A stretch of 56,547 nucleotides of DNA from a virus, in the IMG/VR virus record IMGVR_UViG_3300033388_006544, positions 1-56,547 of that record; one strand, 5' to 3'. The notes below the pieces were generated by a model. It made no database searches and was not told the origin of the DNA. It saw only the letters and a list, made by a program, of their open reading frames with translations. Made by a program: the position numbers and the translations under genes. This document shows positions 40,492 to 48,460 of this stretch, one piece after another. Position 1 is the first letter of the stretch, and each line of letters starts with the position of its first letter.

Positions 40492-40719
40492 ATGAACGAT
40501 GTTTCGGGAAATGAAAAAGCTACTATCATTGGAAGGTTTCAGATTGAGATGCTTAGTGACGGGAGCGTTAACATTAACGGCCCCATAAAGAATCCGGTAA
40601 TTGTGCTGGATTGTTTCGGCAAAGCTTTGTCGGCCGTAGCTGACTATGTTATACGTCAGGCAGTAGAGGACAGGCAGTCTGCCGGTATAAGTAAACCATC
40701 AATAATTTTACCAAGTTAA
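40492..40719 (+). CDS. Hypothetical small protein
   Basis: 75 residues, AAAAGGATAAG upstream. Beta-hairpin-like start (MLSDGSVNINGPIKNP), then an amphipathic helix. Not recognised. It lies in the small-gene run between portal and scaffold. Confidence 0.55.
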   Translation: MNDVSGNEKATIIGRFQIEMLSDGSVNINGPIKNPVIVLDCFGKALSAVADYVIRQAVEDRQSAGISKPSIILPS

Positions 40720-40732
40720 GGAGCACAAAAAA

Positions 40733-40882
40733 ATGAAAGATGTTATTATAGCAATGGGTGTTATAGCAGTAATCGGAGTGATCGCATTGATCAAAGTCGA
40801 TGCTTCCGAGACTGTCAGTGTCTTATCTTATGTTGTGACTGCCGTAGGTTCACTTGCCACTGGCGGTGCCTTAAAGAAATAA
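40733..40882 (+). CDS. Small two-helix membrane protein, holin-like
   Basis: 49 residues. Two hydrophobic segments (about 4-21 and 29-45) joined by a short charged turn and a basic KK end. This is the layout of a class II holin-type protein, but position among head genes is unusual for one. AAGGAG is upstream. It could instead be a membrane assembly protein. Confidence 0.55.
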   Translation: MKDVIIAMGVIAVIGVIALIKVDASETVSVLSYVVTAVGSLATGGALKK

Positions 40883-40893
40883 GGAGGATCGTT

Positions 40894-41169
40894 GTGCCAC
40901 TTTATACATACAAATGTAAAGATTGCGGTCTTGAGATTGACAGGTCCTTTCCTGTCAACAATTTCCCTAGAGAGGTCGAGTGCATAGCTTGTGGAAGGAC
41001 AGCTAAGAAAATACTCTCTGTCGGTCACGGAGGTATTCAGACCGACGGTGATGTCAAGTGGCTTGCCTCTGCTTGCGATACTCTGTTGACTCCTGGCGAA
41101 CCCAGACTGACTACTCGCACGGAATGGCGGGCGTGTCTGAAAAAGAAAGGACTTATTCCTATCGGATGA
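40894..41169 (+). CDS. FmdB-type zinc ribbon protein
   Basis: 91 residues from GTG 40894 with AAGGAGG upstream. MPLYTYKCKDCG, then CIACG about 24 residues later: the FmdB/CxxC-CxxC zinc-ribbon pattern with its usual Met-Pro-x-Tyr start. It is followed by a C-terminal part with TRTEWRACLKKKG. A second, smaller family member lies at 14754-14954. Confidence 0.8.
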   Translation: MPLYTYKCKDCGLEIDRSFPVNNFPREVECIACGRTAKKILSVGHGGIQTDGDVKWLASACDTLLTPGEPRLTTRTEWRACLKKKGLIPIG

Positions 41170-41247
41170 GAAGAGAGTTCGTTGAACACAGAAGCTCACA
41201 ATGCGTGGGCTTTTTAAATCTCAAGAGTAGTTGTCTGTAGTTTAACA

Positions 41248-41256
41248 TGATATACT
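41248..41256 (+). promoter_or_regulatory. Extended -10 late promoter, copy 1
   Basis: TGATATACT (TG 41248-41249, TATACT 41251-41256) inside a stretch that recurs before the tRNA (44217): both have AGTTTAACATGATATACTAT and continue with a matching ATGTAAAG and GGGAATAT. The match is too long for chance. It drives scaffold and capsid genes. Confidence 0.7.
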
Positions 41257-41361
41257 ATCTATGTAAAGTTTTTTCTTATTAACCTTTAGCAACGGGAATA
41301 TCTCCCTGTGACGGCCCTCGGGAATAACGTCAATAGCAGGTGGCCCCTGGAGGAACAAGAC

Positions 41362-42150
41362 ATGCCAGAAGAACCAAAGACTACCGAAACTCCTGATAGT
41401 AAAGGCGAAGGCAATTACCTCGGCTCCTGGTCTACACGGGAAGACGCTGAGGCTGGTTTAAGCAATTTACAGACCAAGCTGTCTGAGCAAGGTGGAGAAG
41501 TTAGTACATTACGTGCCGAGAATGACGACTTTGCTGCACGCATGGACGAAATGCAGGCATCACTTGACGCCAGCAAGTCGGCGGGTGAGCAAGCAGCCCA
41601 AAATAAAGAGCTGGAAGGCATTCAGAGCGAGCAAGCAAATATCAACAAGCAGATTAAGGATCTCGATCCTGTTGAAGAGGGTTACACTCCTAAGCTTATG
41701 GCGTTGATAAGTAAGTCGAATTCCATAACAGCAAAGGAGCAGCAACAGAAAACTCTTGAGGCTGCGACAAATGCTTTCAGGAGTGAATTGGATCAGCGTG
41801 ATATAAGGTCCGCTCATAATGCTTTTGATAGTGCTAATCCAGACTTCAAAACTCCCGAAATGCAGCAGAGAATCAAACAGTATATAGCCAATGATAAAAC
41901 TGGCATGAGCGATGCTCTGGTAGCTTACCGAGAGATTCAGAGGGATGATGTATCAGCAAAGGCCAAAGAGTTATCGATACAGAACGAAGAATTAATGAAA
42001 CGATTAAATCTTAAAAAGGGCACGGACGAAACTGGCACTGTCATAATGAAGGACCAGGGCGGTCTTGAATCTAAACCTAAAACAAAAACTTTTGGAGCGG
42101 ATCGGGATGCTGGAATGCAGGCTGCTCTCGATAAATTGCGAGCACAGTAG
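41362..42150 (+). CDS. Scaffolding protein
   Basis: 262 residues from ATG 41362 (CTGGAGGAAC upstream; the GTG at 41308 lies before it without a site). Acidic N-terminus, then a long, nearly all-helical middle rich in Glu, Gln, Ala and Lys (coiled coil), and a basic C-terminus. This is the standard scaffold layout, and it lies directly before the major capsid protein. It guides prohead assembly and then leaves. Confidence 0.8.
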   Translation: MPEEPKTTETPDSKGEGNYLGSWSTREDAEAGLSNLQTKLSEQGGEVSTLRAENDDFAARMDEMQASLDASKSAGEQAAQNKELEGIQSEQANINKQIKDLDPVEEGYTPKLMALISKSNSITAKEQQQKTLEAATNAFRSELDQRDIRSAHNAFDSANPDFKTPEMQQRIKQYIANDKTGMSDALVAYREIQRDDVSAKAKELSIQNEELMKRLNLKKGTDETGTVIMKDQGGLESKPKTKTFGADRDAGMQAALDKLRAQ

Positions 42151-42182
42151 ATCCGGGTAGCTTCATACTGGAGTGAAAAACA

Positions 42183-43160
42183 ATGAGCTTAATTAATCAA
42201 CTAAATGCAACAACCGAATATTTTTGGATGCAGACCGAACCTGTCGACATCCTTAATAAGGCATCTGCCTTGGTGTGGCGTCTCATGGGTAATGCCATTA
42301 CTCAGAATAACTGGGAAGTACAGCCGTCCGAAACAGTGGATGGTGGAAAAATGGTCAAGGTGCCTCTTGAGTATGCCAACTCAAATCGTGGTGGGTATGG
42401 GGCAACGACCGTAATCGAACAGTCCAAAAAGGACATTCTCGATGCAGCTCGTTTTCGTTGGGCTGGTCTTTATGGGTCTAACTCCCTGAACCTCGATGAT
42501 CGAGTTCAGAATACTGGCGATGCCGCAGTGATCTCTCTCACCAAGCAGTATATGAATAGCATCAAGAAGGCTGCCAGGATACAGATGGCTGAAGATGTTA
42601 TTTCTGCTTCTGCTGATGGTACAAGGATAAATGGTCTCGGTGATCTTTTCAATACCAGCACATCATTTGAGTACGGTAGTATCAGTGAAGGTGAAATGTC
42701 TGATTGGAAGGCTAACGTCATTACCAAAGAGGAAGCCATCAGCTATCCGGTAATGCAGAAAATCTTCCGTGAGGTCGGCATGGGTGATCATATGTGGGCG
42801 CTACCCAACTTTATCGTAACCACTGCCATTGTGCGTGATGGGTACAAGCAAAGCTTGCATCCGCAGCAGAGGTATTCTGACAAGGATATGGTTAAGGCCG
42901 GGTGGCAGAACATTTGGCATGAGAGCGCTCCTATTGTCGCCGATCCATATGTGACTGCCGGTGAGCTTATGGCTTTGAACCTCAACTTCTTGTCCCTTCG
43001 TAGTCATAAAGACTTCAATTTCACTACGCCAGTTTGGGAAGCGAAGACAGTCCTGGGTAAGCCTGACGATCTTTCCGCTAACACCCGTTGGATGGGTAAC
43101 TTGTATTGTAGTAACCGTAAAATGCAGGTCCTACACACAAACCTGACTGCACCTGTATAG
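42183..43160 (+). CDS. Major capsid protein
   Basis: 325 residues. Placed after the scaffold, in the usual size range. An alpha/beta protein with an extended N-terminus, a LDDRVQNTGDAAVISLTKQY helix and a NFIVTTAIVRDGY segment, consistent with an HK97-fold coat. It lacks an obvious cleaved pro-domain. A hairpin directly after the stop may boost message stability. Confidence 0.8.
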   Translation: MSLINQLNATTEYFWMQTEPVDILNKASALVWRLMGNAITQNNWEVQPSETVDGGKMVKVPLEYANSNRGGYGATTVIEQSKKDILDAARFRWAGLYGSNSLNLDDRVQNTGDAAVISLTKQYMNSIKKAARIQMAEDVISASADGTRINGLGDLFNTSTSFEYGSISEGEMSDWKANVITKEEAISYPVMQKIFREVGMGDHMWALPNFIVTTAIVRDGYKQSLHPQQRYSDKDMVKAGWQNIWHESAPIVADPYVTAGELMALNLNFLSLRSHKDFNFTTPVWEAKTVLGKPDDLSANTRWMGNLYCSNRKMQVLHTNLTAPV

Positions 43161-43174
43161 ATAGCAAAATAAAA

Positions 43175-43197
43175 AAGTAGGGGCATGGCCCCTACTT
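43175..43197 (+). terminator. Hairpin after the capsid gene
   Basis: AAGTAGGGGC, loop ATG, GCCCCTACTT: perfect 10-bp stem 15 bp after the capsid stop, followed only by TAT. With a short U tail it could partly terminate transcription and protect the capsid message 3' end; some read-through is needed for the genes that follow. Confidence 0.75.
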
Positions 43198-43212
43198 TAT
43201 GGAGACTTTATT

Positions 43213-43674
43213 ATGGGACGAATAGCATATAATGACCGGGTAGTTACCTCGTTTGCTAACCCGACACGTCTCTGTCGAGACGTATTTCTCAATAAACTTG
43301 ACAGTCAGCCCCTGGCTATCGCTGATTTTACCGATGGTGGTAGCACCTCTGGATACATTGACTTTGACACAAAACTGCCAGCTAACGCTATTGTTGTAGC
43401 TTGGAAGGCTGTTGTATCTGAGGGTTTCGCTGGAGACACTAGCGCTGTATGTCAGGTCGGTATATCTGGTGACGTAAATAAGTATTCTAGTGTTACCACA
43501 TCTTCGGTCCTTGCGGCTGCGACTGTTGGTGCCCTTGGAAACACTGACACTTTATTGGCTACCACAGAGCAGACCGTTAGGGTAACCGTGACAGGTGGTA
43601 GTGACTTTGGTAAAATCATTACAGCGGCCGGCGGAGCCATGGTCTGTTCACTGTATTACTTTTTGGCGAATTAG
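43213..43674 (+). CDS. Decoration-type virion protein
   Basis: 153 residues, Ser/Thr/Ala/Gly/Val-rich, beta-like throughout. Position right after the capsid protein is that of a head-decoration or stabilising protein. GGAGACT site. No family recognised. Confidence 0.6.
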   Translation: MGRIAYNDRVVTSFANPTRLCRDVFLNKLDSQPLAIADFTDGGSTSGYIDFDTKLPANAIVVAWKAVVSEGFAGDTSAVCQVGISGDVNKYSSVTTSSVLAAATVGALGNTDTLLATTEQTVRVTVTGGSDFGKIITAAGGAMVCSLYYFLAN

Positions 43675-43697
43675 AAGAGAAAAGGAGAAAAAATAAT

Positions 43698-44084
43698 ATG
43701 AAGAATATAATTACTAACTGTGTGGCACTAAATGCTGGGAATATTATATATATTCCTGTACCGTGTCGAGGAAATGTGGTTTCTGTAAAGGCTACTTCTG
43801 GTGCTGCCCTGGTTGCCACAAAAACTATTATTGTTGCTAGGGCTTCGACTGCTGTTAATACAGCAACTCCACCTACTGGAGATACTGCCGCTGGGACTAT
43901 CCTTGAAGGCACACCTGATGCTACTAATAAGGCTCTTATTTTTGATCCGGATTCGACTACCGCTACAGACAAAGTGCTCAAGGTTACTTTCCTGGCTACT
44001 CTGTTGGCAGCCGACGGGAATATCACCCTTACCATCGAATACGACGACAGCGCCTACGTGGAGCAAACCGCTTCTGAGGCGTAG
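43698..44084 (+). CDS. Decoration- or head-associated virion protein
   Basis: 128 residues with AAAGGAG upstream. Begins MKNIITNCVALNAGN; beta-like and Thr/Ala-rich, with a polar middle. It contains IIYIPVPCRGNVVSVKA, a strand-turn-strand pattern. Position suggests a second small head protein. Not recognised. Confidence 0.6.
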   Translation: MKNIITNCVALNAGNIIYIPVPCRGNVVSVKATSGAALVATKTIIVARASTAVNTATPPTGDTAAGTILEGTPDATNKALIFDPDSTTATDKVLKVTFLATLLAADGNITLTIEYDDSAYVEQTASEA

Positions 44085-44160
44085 AGTTTAGCGTCCGGTC
44101 GAACAAAGACCTGACGCTCTAAATTTCATGGCCACCTTGCCGTGAATCATAAAAAGAAAG

Positions 44161-44185
44161 GCCTGCATACAGCGGGCTTTTTTTT
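44161..44185 (+). terminator. Rho-independent terminator
   Basis: GCCTGC, loop ATACA, GCGGGC (one T-G pair), followed by eight T. It ends the capsid-gene transcript. A second stem lies upstream at about 44094-44121 (GCGTC-GGTC/GACC-GACGC). Confidence 0.9.
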
Positions 44186-44216
44186 GTTCTCAAAAGTGGT
44201 GATACCCAGTTTAACA

Positions 44217-44225
44217 TGATATACT
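44217..44225 (+). promoter_or_regulatory. Extended -10 late promoter, copy 2
   Basis: TGATATACT (TG 44217-44218, TATACT 44220-44225) immediately after the terminator, in the same extended context as copy 1 at 41248. It drives the tRNA and the tail genes, so the late region is divided into separate units. Confidence 0.75.
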
Positions 44226-44280
44226 ATTCAATGTAAAGCTTTTCTTCGTTAGCGTTAACGTGGGAATATTTCACAACTTT

Positions 44281-44358
44281 CTGTGTGTAGCTCAGTCTGG
44301 ATAGAGTCCTTGGCCTGGAACCAAGATGTCGCAGGTTCGAATCCTGCCGCACAGACCA
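44281..44358 (+). tRNA. tRNA-Pro (anticodon TGG) with encoded CCA
   Basis: All arms are present: acceptor CTGTGTG/CGCACAG (one T-G pair), D arm GCTC/GAGT, anticodon stem CTTGG/CCAAG, variable loop of five, T arm GCAGG/CCTGC with TTCGAAT, A73 and CCA. The seven-base anticodon loop is CCTGGAA, giving TGG at 34-36. The C1-G72 pair, A73 and G35-G36 fit tRNA-Pro. Position 33, almost always U, is C, and 37 is A instead of the usual G. Confidence 0.8.
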
Positions 44359-44378
44359 TATATTAAAAAAGAGGACAC

Positions 44379-44732
44379 ATGCTCAAATCAGAAGACTTAC
44401 AGGAATTTTTTGATAAGTCGTCCGGCCCTCATATCGGTTTTAAAGCGGCCTGCCATGACTGTGGCAAGCCTGTTTGTATTGAGATGGACATGGATAAAGA
44501 TGGTAAGGTAACTGTTCGTGGTGGGGCCATGTACTGTGCACAGACGGGAGCAACTAACGCAGATAAGTCTTTTTTCTTAAAGTGTGATAATTGTTTCAGT
44601 AAAGATTCGATATTAAAACGGTATATGCCTTGTGAGGTGTACACACGTTCTATTGGCTATTTAAGGCCTGTAAAACAAATGAACGAAGGCAAGCAGGCAG
44701 AGGTAGCCATGAGATTAAAATTTAAGGTATAA
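44379..44732 (+). CDS. NrdD C-terminal-like zinc protein
   Basis: 117 residues with GAGGACAC upstream. Cys pairs CHDCGK and CDNC, then PCEVYTRSIGYLRPVKQMNEG, which closely recalls the C-terminal zinc and glycyl-radical tail of anaerobic ribonucleotide reductase (NrdD). The catalytic body of that enzyme is absent, and the glycyl-radical site cannot be seen. It may be a small zinc-bound protein derived from the tail. Confidence 0.55.
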   Translation: MLKSEDLQEFFDKSSGPHIGFKAACHDCGKPVCIEMDMDKDGKVTVRGGAMYCAQTGATNADKSFFLKCDNCFSKDSILKRYMPCEVYTRSIGYLRPVKQMNEGKQAEVAMRLKFKV

Positions 44733-44733
44733 T

Positions 44734-45435
44734 ATGGCAACTTTGTTAAAATTAACATCGGCGATACAAAGTATCATACAGGATGATTCGTATACAGATA
44801 TGACAGATCGTATCAATGATGCCGTTAATAACATAGCCGGTGGTGTAAGGATGCCGAATGGTGGAATATCACCTCCTCTACCCGATCTATATTCAACCAC
44901 CACCATCCAAACAACCTCTGATGCTTATGCCGATCTTCCTGCTGACTATCAGCGCAATCTTTTTTATGTAGTGGATTCTCTCGGTAACAGAATATTGCCG
45001 CCGGACGGAGGCAACTATTACAGCTTCATGCTGTTTTTGAACCATTGCTACAAAAGGGACTTGACCGAAACAGGATGCGTGACGAGTGTTTGCATTAAAG
45101 GAAAAAAACTTTACTACCAGGGCATACCGAGTGCTGTTGAAAATCTTTTTGTGTCATATTACAGAAAGCCTGTCGAGGTGGTAAGCAATACTGACGAACC
45201 GGACTATATACCCGATCATCTTCAAGTACGTCTCATTAAGCATTATGTCTGTAAGGAAATATTTGGTGAGGGCCTCGAAGACGGAGCGGAGGCCCACGGT
45301 GTTGGTACAAGGTATCACACGGACAAGTTCTACGAAGCCATGATAGATCTTGTCGATTTCGTCGGTATAGATACAGAACCTGAGTTTTATGCCAGTGGAT
45401 CGGTTAACGATACCGATTGTGTAATGGGATATTAA
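44734..45435 (+). CDS. Head-tail adaptor (tail tube A-like)
   Basis: 233 residues. Helical N-terminus, then YADLPADYQRNLFYV and LFVSYYRKPVEV blocks, then a helical end with HLQVRLIKHYVCKEIF. Podovirus adaptor/head-tail connector proteins (gp11-like, DUF6682) show these patterns and follow the capsid genes. It would bind the portal ring and the tail hub. Confidence 0.7.
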   Translation: MATLLKLTSAIQSIIQDDSYTDMTDRINDAVNNIAGGVRMPNGGISPPLPDLYSTTTIQTTSDAYADLPADYQRNLFYVVDSLGNRILPPDGGNYYSFMLFLNHCYKRDLTETGCVTSVCIKGKKLYYQGIPSAVENLFVSYYRKPVEVVSNTDEPDYIPDHLQVRLIKHYVCKEIFGEGLEDGAEAHGVGTRYHTDKFYEAMIDLVDFVGIDTEPEFYASGSVNDTDCVMGY

Positions 45436-45438
45436 ATA

Positions 45439-45759
45439 GTGTTAACAGCACAATCATCTCAAATAGGTGCAAATACTTTATCGGAGAGGCAGACGATAGT
45501 TAGGCCACAGATATTAATTGAAAAAACGCCCTATGAGAAACTACAAGAATCAATCAAAAATTTAGAAGAAAGAGCAGGTGGATTGCGAATATCAACCGGA
45601 GAAGACGTCGAGAGGCAGTTAGCTGAATTCGAGAAATTCAAAAAAAGACAAGTATTGGAATTAAAAAAACCTATCAAAAGGCGAATAAGAAAATTTGGAA
45701 GATCGGCTAAGGCACGTAAGAGATTACATATAATGCAAACAAATCCACCTCGACCGTGA
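45439..45759 (+). CDS. Small coiled-coil protein
   Basis: 106 residues from GTG 45439. Charged helices with Lys/Arg-rich C-terminal half; likely coiled coil. Not recognised; placed between adaptor and tail hub. Confidence 0.5.
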   Translation: MLTAQSSQIGANTLSERQTIVRPQILIEKTPYEKLQESIKNLEERAGGLRISTGEDVERQLAEFEKFKKRQVLELKKPIKRRIRKFGRSAKARKRLHIMQTNPPRP

Positions 45760-45795
45760 GGTGGTGCTAGGTCTTGAAGGATTCAAGATAAAAAG

Positions 45796-46707
45796 ATGAG
45801 TAGACAATTACCATACCTGAGAGGATCTTCAGGGCTCAATACGGTCGATGACCCGACAAGAATAAAATACAGTCCGAAGTCTGGGGTCTCCGATCTTGCG
45901 GTGGCTGTCAACGTTACAATTTCTCCGTCGGGGAGAATAAATAGGCGGACTGGTAAAACACTCAGAGTGCCACTTGATTCGCATAGTCTTTTTTGCGACG
46001 GTGGGGAGTGTGTTTTTGTCCATACCTCTGGCCTGTATTTGCTTGAGACTAATTTTTCATACAGGCTCCTACGGTCGGTTTCCTCTAATAACCGTATGGC
46101 CTATATGCAGGTCGGGAACCGGATCTACTTTACGAACAACCAAACGTTAGGATATGTGGAGTCAGGTATCGCCCGTGGTTGGTCTATGAGGAAAGATTAT
46201 GTCGGGCCGGTAACACAAAAAACTTTCACAGGCCCTTTTCCTGGGAATCATCTCGCTTACCATGGTGGACGGATATATATCTCGAAGGATAACATCTTGT
46301 GGTATTCTGAGTACGGTGCCTTGTATTGGTTTGATATGGCCAGGAATTTTTTTCCATTCAACACACATATTCGAATGATAAAGCCCGTAACGAACGGATT
46401 GTTCGTGTCCACCGAAAAGGCAATATATTTTTTAAGGGGTTTAGTTCCCGGAGATATGGTGCAGAGTAAATTAACAACATATCCTGCCTTAGAGTGGTCC
46501 GATGCTATCGATTATATTGACGGTACAGATGTCCCCGAATTTGAAATAAGTGGCCCTTGTGCTTTATGGACTACTCGTGAAGGTGCTATGCTCGGGACGC
46601 CAGATGGTGGAGCAATAAATCTTAATAAGAAGAAAGTAGTTTATCCTCAAGGAACGAAAGGATGTTCTTTGTTGAGAGGATTAAATTTTATCCATACTGT
46701 GGAGTAG
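45796..46707 (+). CDS. Tail hub/stabilisation-type protein
   Basis: 303 residues. Starts with LPYLRGSSGLNTVDDP and INRRTGKTLRV, then repeating strands such as VGNRIYFTNNQ and GGRIYISKDNILWYSE. This repeated strand layout fits beta-propeller-like tail proteins of P22-type podoviruses (gp10-like). It would follow the adaptor in the tail. Confidence 0.65.
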   Translation: MSRQLPYLRGSSGLNTVDDPTRIKYSPKSGVSDLAVAVNVTISPSGRINRRTGKTLRVPLDSHSLFCDGGECVFVHTSGLYLLETNFSYRLLRSVSSNNRMAYMQVGNRIYFTNNQTLGYVESGIARGWSMRKDYVGPVTQKTFTGPFPGNHLAYHGGRIYISKDNILWYSEYGALYWFDMARNFFPFNTHIRMIKPVTNGLFVSTEKAIYFLRGLVPGDMVQSKLTTYPALEWSDAIDYIDGTDVPEFEISGPCALWTTREGAMLGTPDGGAINLNKKKVVYPQGTKGCSLLRGLNFIHTVE

Positions 46708-46711
46708 GATT

Positions 46712-46858
46712 GTGACACAAGAAGAAATCGATAAAAAACTTGAGGATTTATCTAATGATGAACTGGATGAGCTAAAGGAAATATGTATCCGAATAAGCAA
46801 AGATATCCGCAAGGCTCTTAGGAAAAAAGGCAGAAAAATTAGGCGTATGTCTAAATAA
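46712..46858 (+). CDS. 48-residue basic helical protein
   Basis: GTG 46712 to TAA 46858. An acidic N-terminal helix (MTQEEIDKKLEDL) is followed by a strongly basic tail (KALRKKGRKIRR). Ribosome site GGAG before the GTG. It may bind nucleic acid in or near the virion. Confidence 0.5.
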   Translation: MTQEEIDKKLEDLSNDELDELKEICIRISKDIRKALRKKGRKIRRMSK

Positions 46859-46880
46859 ACATTTAAACAAGGAGTAAACC

Positions 46881-47600
46881 ATGGCTTTTAGATTTTCAAC
46901 CAAAGTACGAAACGATCTGCTTGGCAAGAAGGCTGAGTGTAATGCGTTATATTACAGTGCAGCCGGAATAGCACTGATCTCTGGCGGAGCCAGTTGCGAC
47001 TCTATCGTTGATGCCGGAAACGGTCTCGCTGTTTTTGAACCTGGCGATAAGGTTACAGTCCAGGGTGCAACTGATCCAAATGATAATGGTAGCTATGAAA
47101 TTGTAACCGTTTCAGCCGGTATACTTACTCTACCGATTGGAAGTTTCACAACTGGACAGTCTTCAGGTACTCCAATCAATCTTGCTTCAGCTAGGGGCGG
47201 ATCATTAATTGACCAGTTCCGCAATATGACTATGAAGATTTTCACTGGATCGCAGCCTCCCTCCGCCGACGATGCCGAGGCAGGATCAGAGCTTCTCCAG
47301 ATTACCCAATCAAGCGGAGCCTTTAATAGTGGAGTAAATGGTATCAACTTTGGCAATGTTGCCGAGGCTATACTCCATGCAGCGTCCGACGAGGTATGGT
47401 CAGGCAAGGCCACCGCCACGGGTACAGCCGGATATTTTAGGATATATGACAATGCAGCTACTGGTGGAGCCGACGATCAAGTTATAGACGGTGCCATTGC
47501 TACCAGCGGATCACAAATGAATATGGCAAACACTTCAATTACCGCCAACGGAACGACCACTATCGACGAGGTCAATATCCCGATGGCAGAGAGTGTATAA
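46881..47600 (+). CDS. Beta-rich virion protein
   Basis: 239 residues with AAGGAG upstream. Ala/Gly/Thr-rich strands, with an inner SADDAEAGSELLQITQ segment; no membrane helix. Part of the tail or head-fibre set between hub and SPRY proteins. Not recognised. Confidence 0.6.
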   Translation: MAFRFSTKVRNDLLGKKAECNALYYSAAGIALISGGASCDSIVDAGNGLAVFEPGDKVTVQGATDPNDNGSYEIVTVSAGILTLPIGSFTTGQSSGTPINLASARGGSLIDQFRNMTMKIFTGSQPPSADDAEAGSELLQITQSSGAFNSGVNGINFGNVAEAILHAASDEVWSGKATATGTAGYFRIYDNAATGGADDQVIDGAIATSGSQMNMANTSITANGTTTIDEVNIPMAESV

Positions 47601-47609
47601 GGAGACGTT

Positions 47610-48443
47610 ATGGCTGTTGTATTAACACTTTCAAACCATTACAAGTATCAGTTGATGAAAAAACAAATTGATTTATCGGCTGATGACTTGAAAGCTATAC
47701 TAATGAACAATACTTTTACTTTTGACAAGGACGCTCACGCCACTCTTGCTGACGTGACGGTAGATCAACTTGTTACAGCGAATGGGTATACTCGGAATGA
47801 TAAGACCTTAACAGCTTTAGTGTTAGCAGAAGATGACGCAAGCGATAAAGGGCACTTTGTTTGTGATGATCCTTCGTGGACGGCTAGTGGCGGTGATATT
47901 GGGCCAACAGGATCTTCATTGATCGTTGACTTTTCATCTCTTGATGATATTGAGTTTTTTACTACTCAGAAGGATCAGGATTTTGTTGGAGGATCTACCC
48001 ATTGGGCAAATGTTGACCTTAGCACATTTAATGATACTGATGATCTAAGTGCTGTTGCGAGTGCCACGGGTCAGTATTGCAAGATTATACTCACCGATAT
48101 CGGAACTGCTCTGGTGGCCGGAGGTCGATATCGTCTGCAATATGATTATTCGGAATCCGTAACTGGATACGAATTCAAACTGGTTGGAAGTGCGACACAG
48201 GTACTGGGTGATGCTGTTGCCGGTACGGCACAGACGATTGACTTTATAGCTGATGAAGCTTATACGGCCGATGAATATCTCGGAATTTTTTCAAAAACCG
48301 GGGCCACCGCTGCCGGCGATTTTGACAATTTCTCTATTAAAGAGATAGCGACCGTTATTGGTTGTATTGATTATGGGGTGGACTATACGATACCAAGTGG
48401 AAGTTCATTTCTTATTAAAGATATCGAAATAGACAATACATAG
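47610..48443 (+). CDS. Virion protein with a jelly-roll-like insert
   Basis: 277 residues with AAGGAG upstream. N-terminal part contains LSNHYKYQLMKKQI and KAILMNNTFTFDKDAH, as in phage fibre/tip proteins; the middle (about 105-250) is strand-rich and galactose-binding-like (RYRLQYDYSES). The C-terminus returns to the N-terminal fold (IDYGVDYTIPSGSSF). A domain inserted in a scaffold is likely. Binding partner unknown. Confidence 0.6.
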   Translation: MAVVLTLSNHYKYQLMKKQIDLSADDLKAILMNNTFTFDKDAHATLADVTVDQLVTANGYTRNDKTLTALVLAEDDASDKGHFVCDDPSWTASGGDIGPTGSSLIVDFSSLDDIEFFTTQKDQDFVGGSTHWANVDLSTFNDTDDLSAVASATGQYCKIILTDIGTALVAGGRYRLQYDYSESVTGYEFKLVGSATQVLGDAVAGTAQTIDFIADEAYTADEYLGIFSKTGATAAGDFDNFSIKEIATVIGCIDYGVDYTIPSGSSFLIKDIEIDNT

Positions 48444-48460
48444 GGTGTTGGGGGCTTTAA

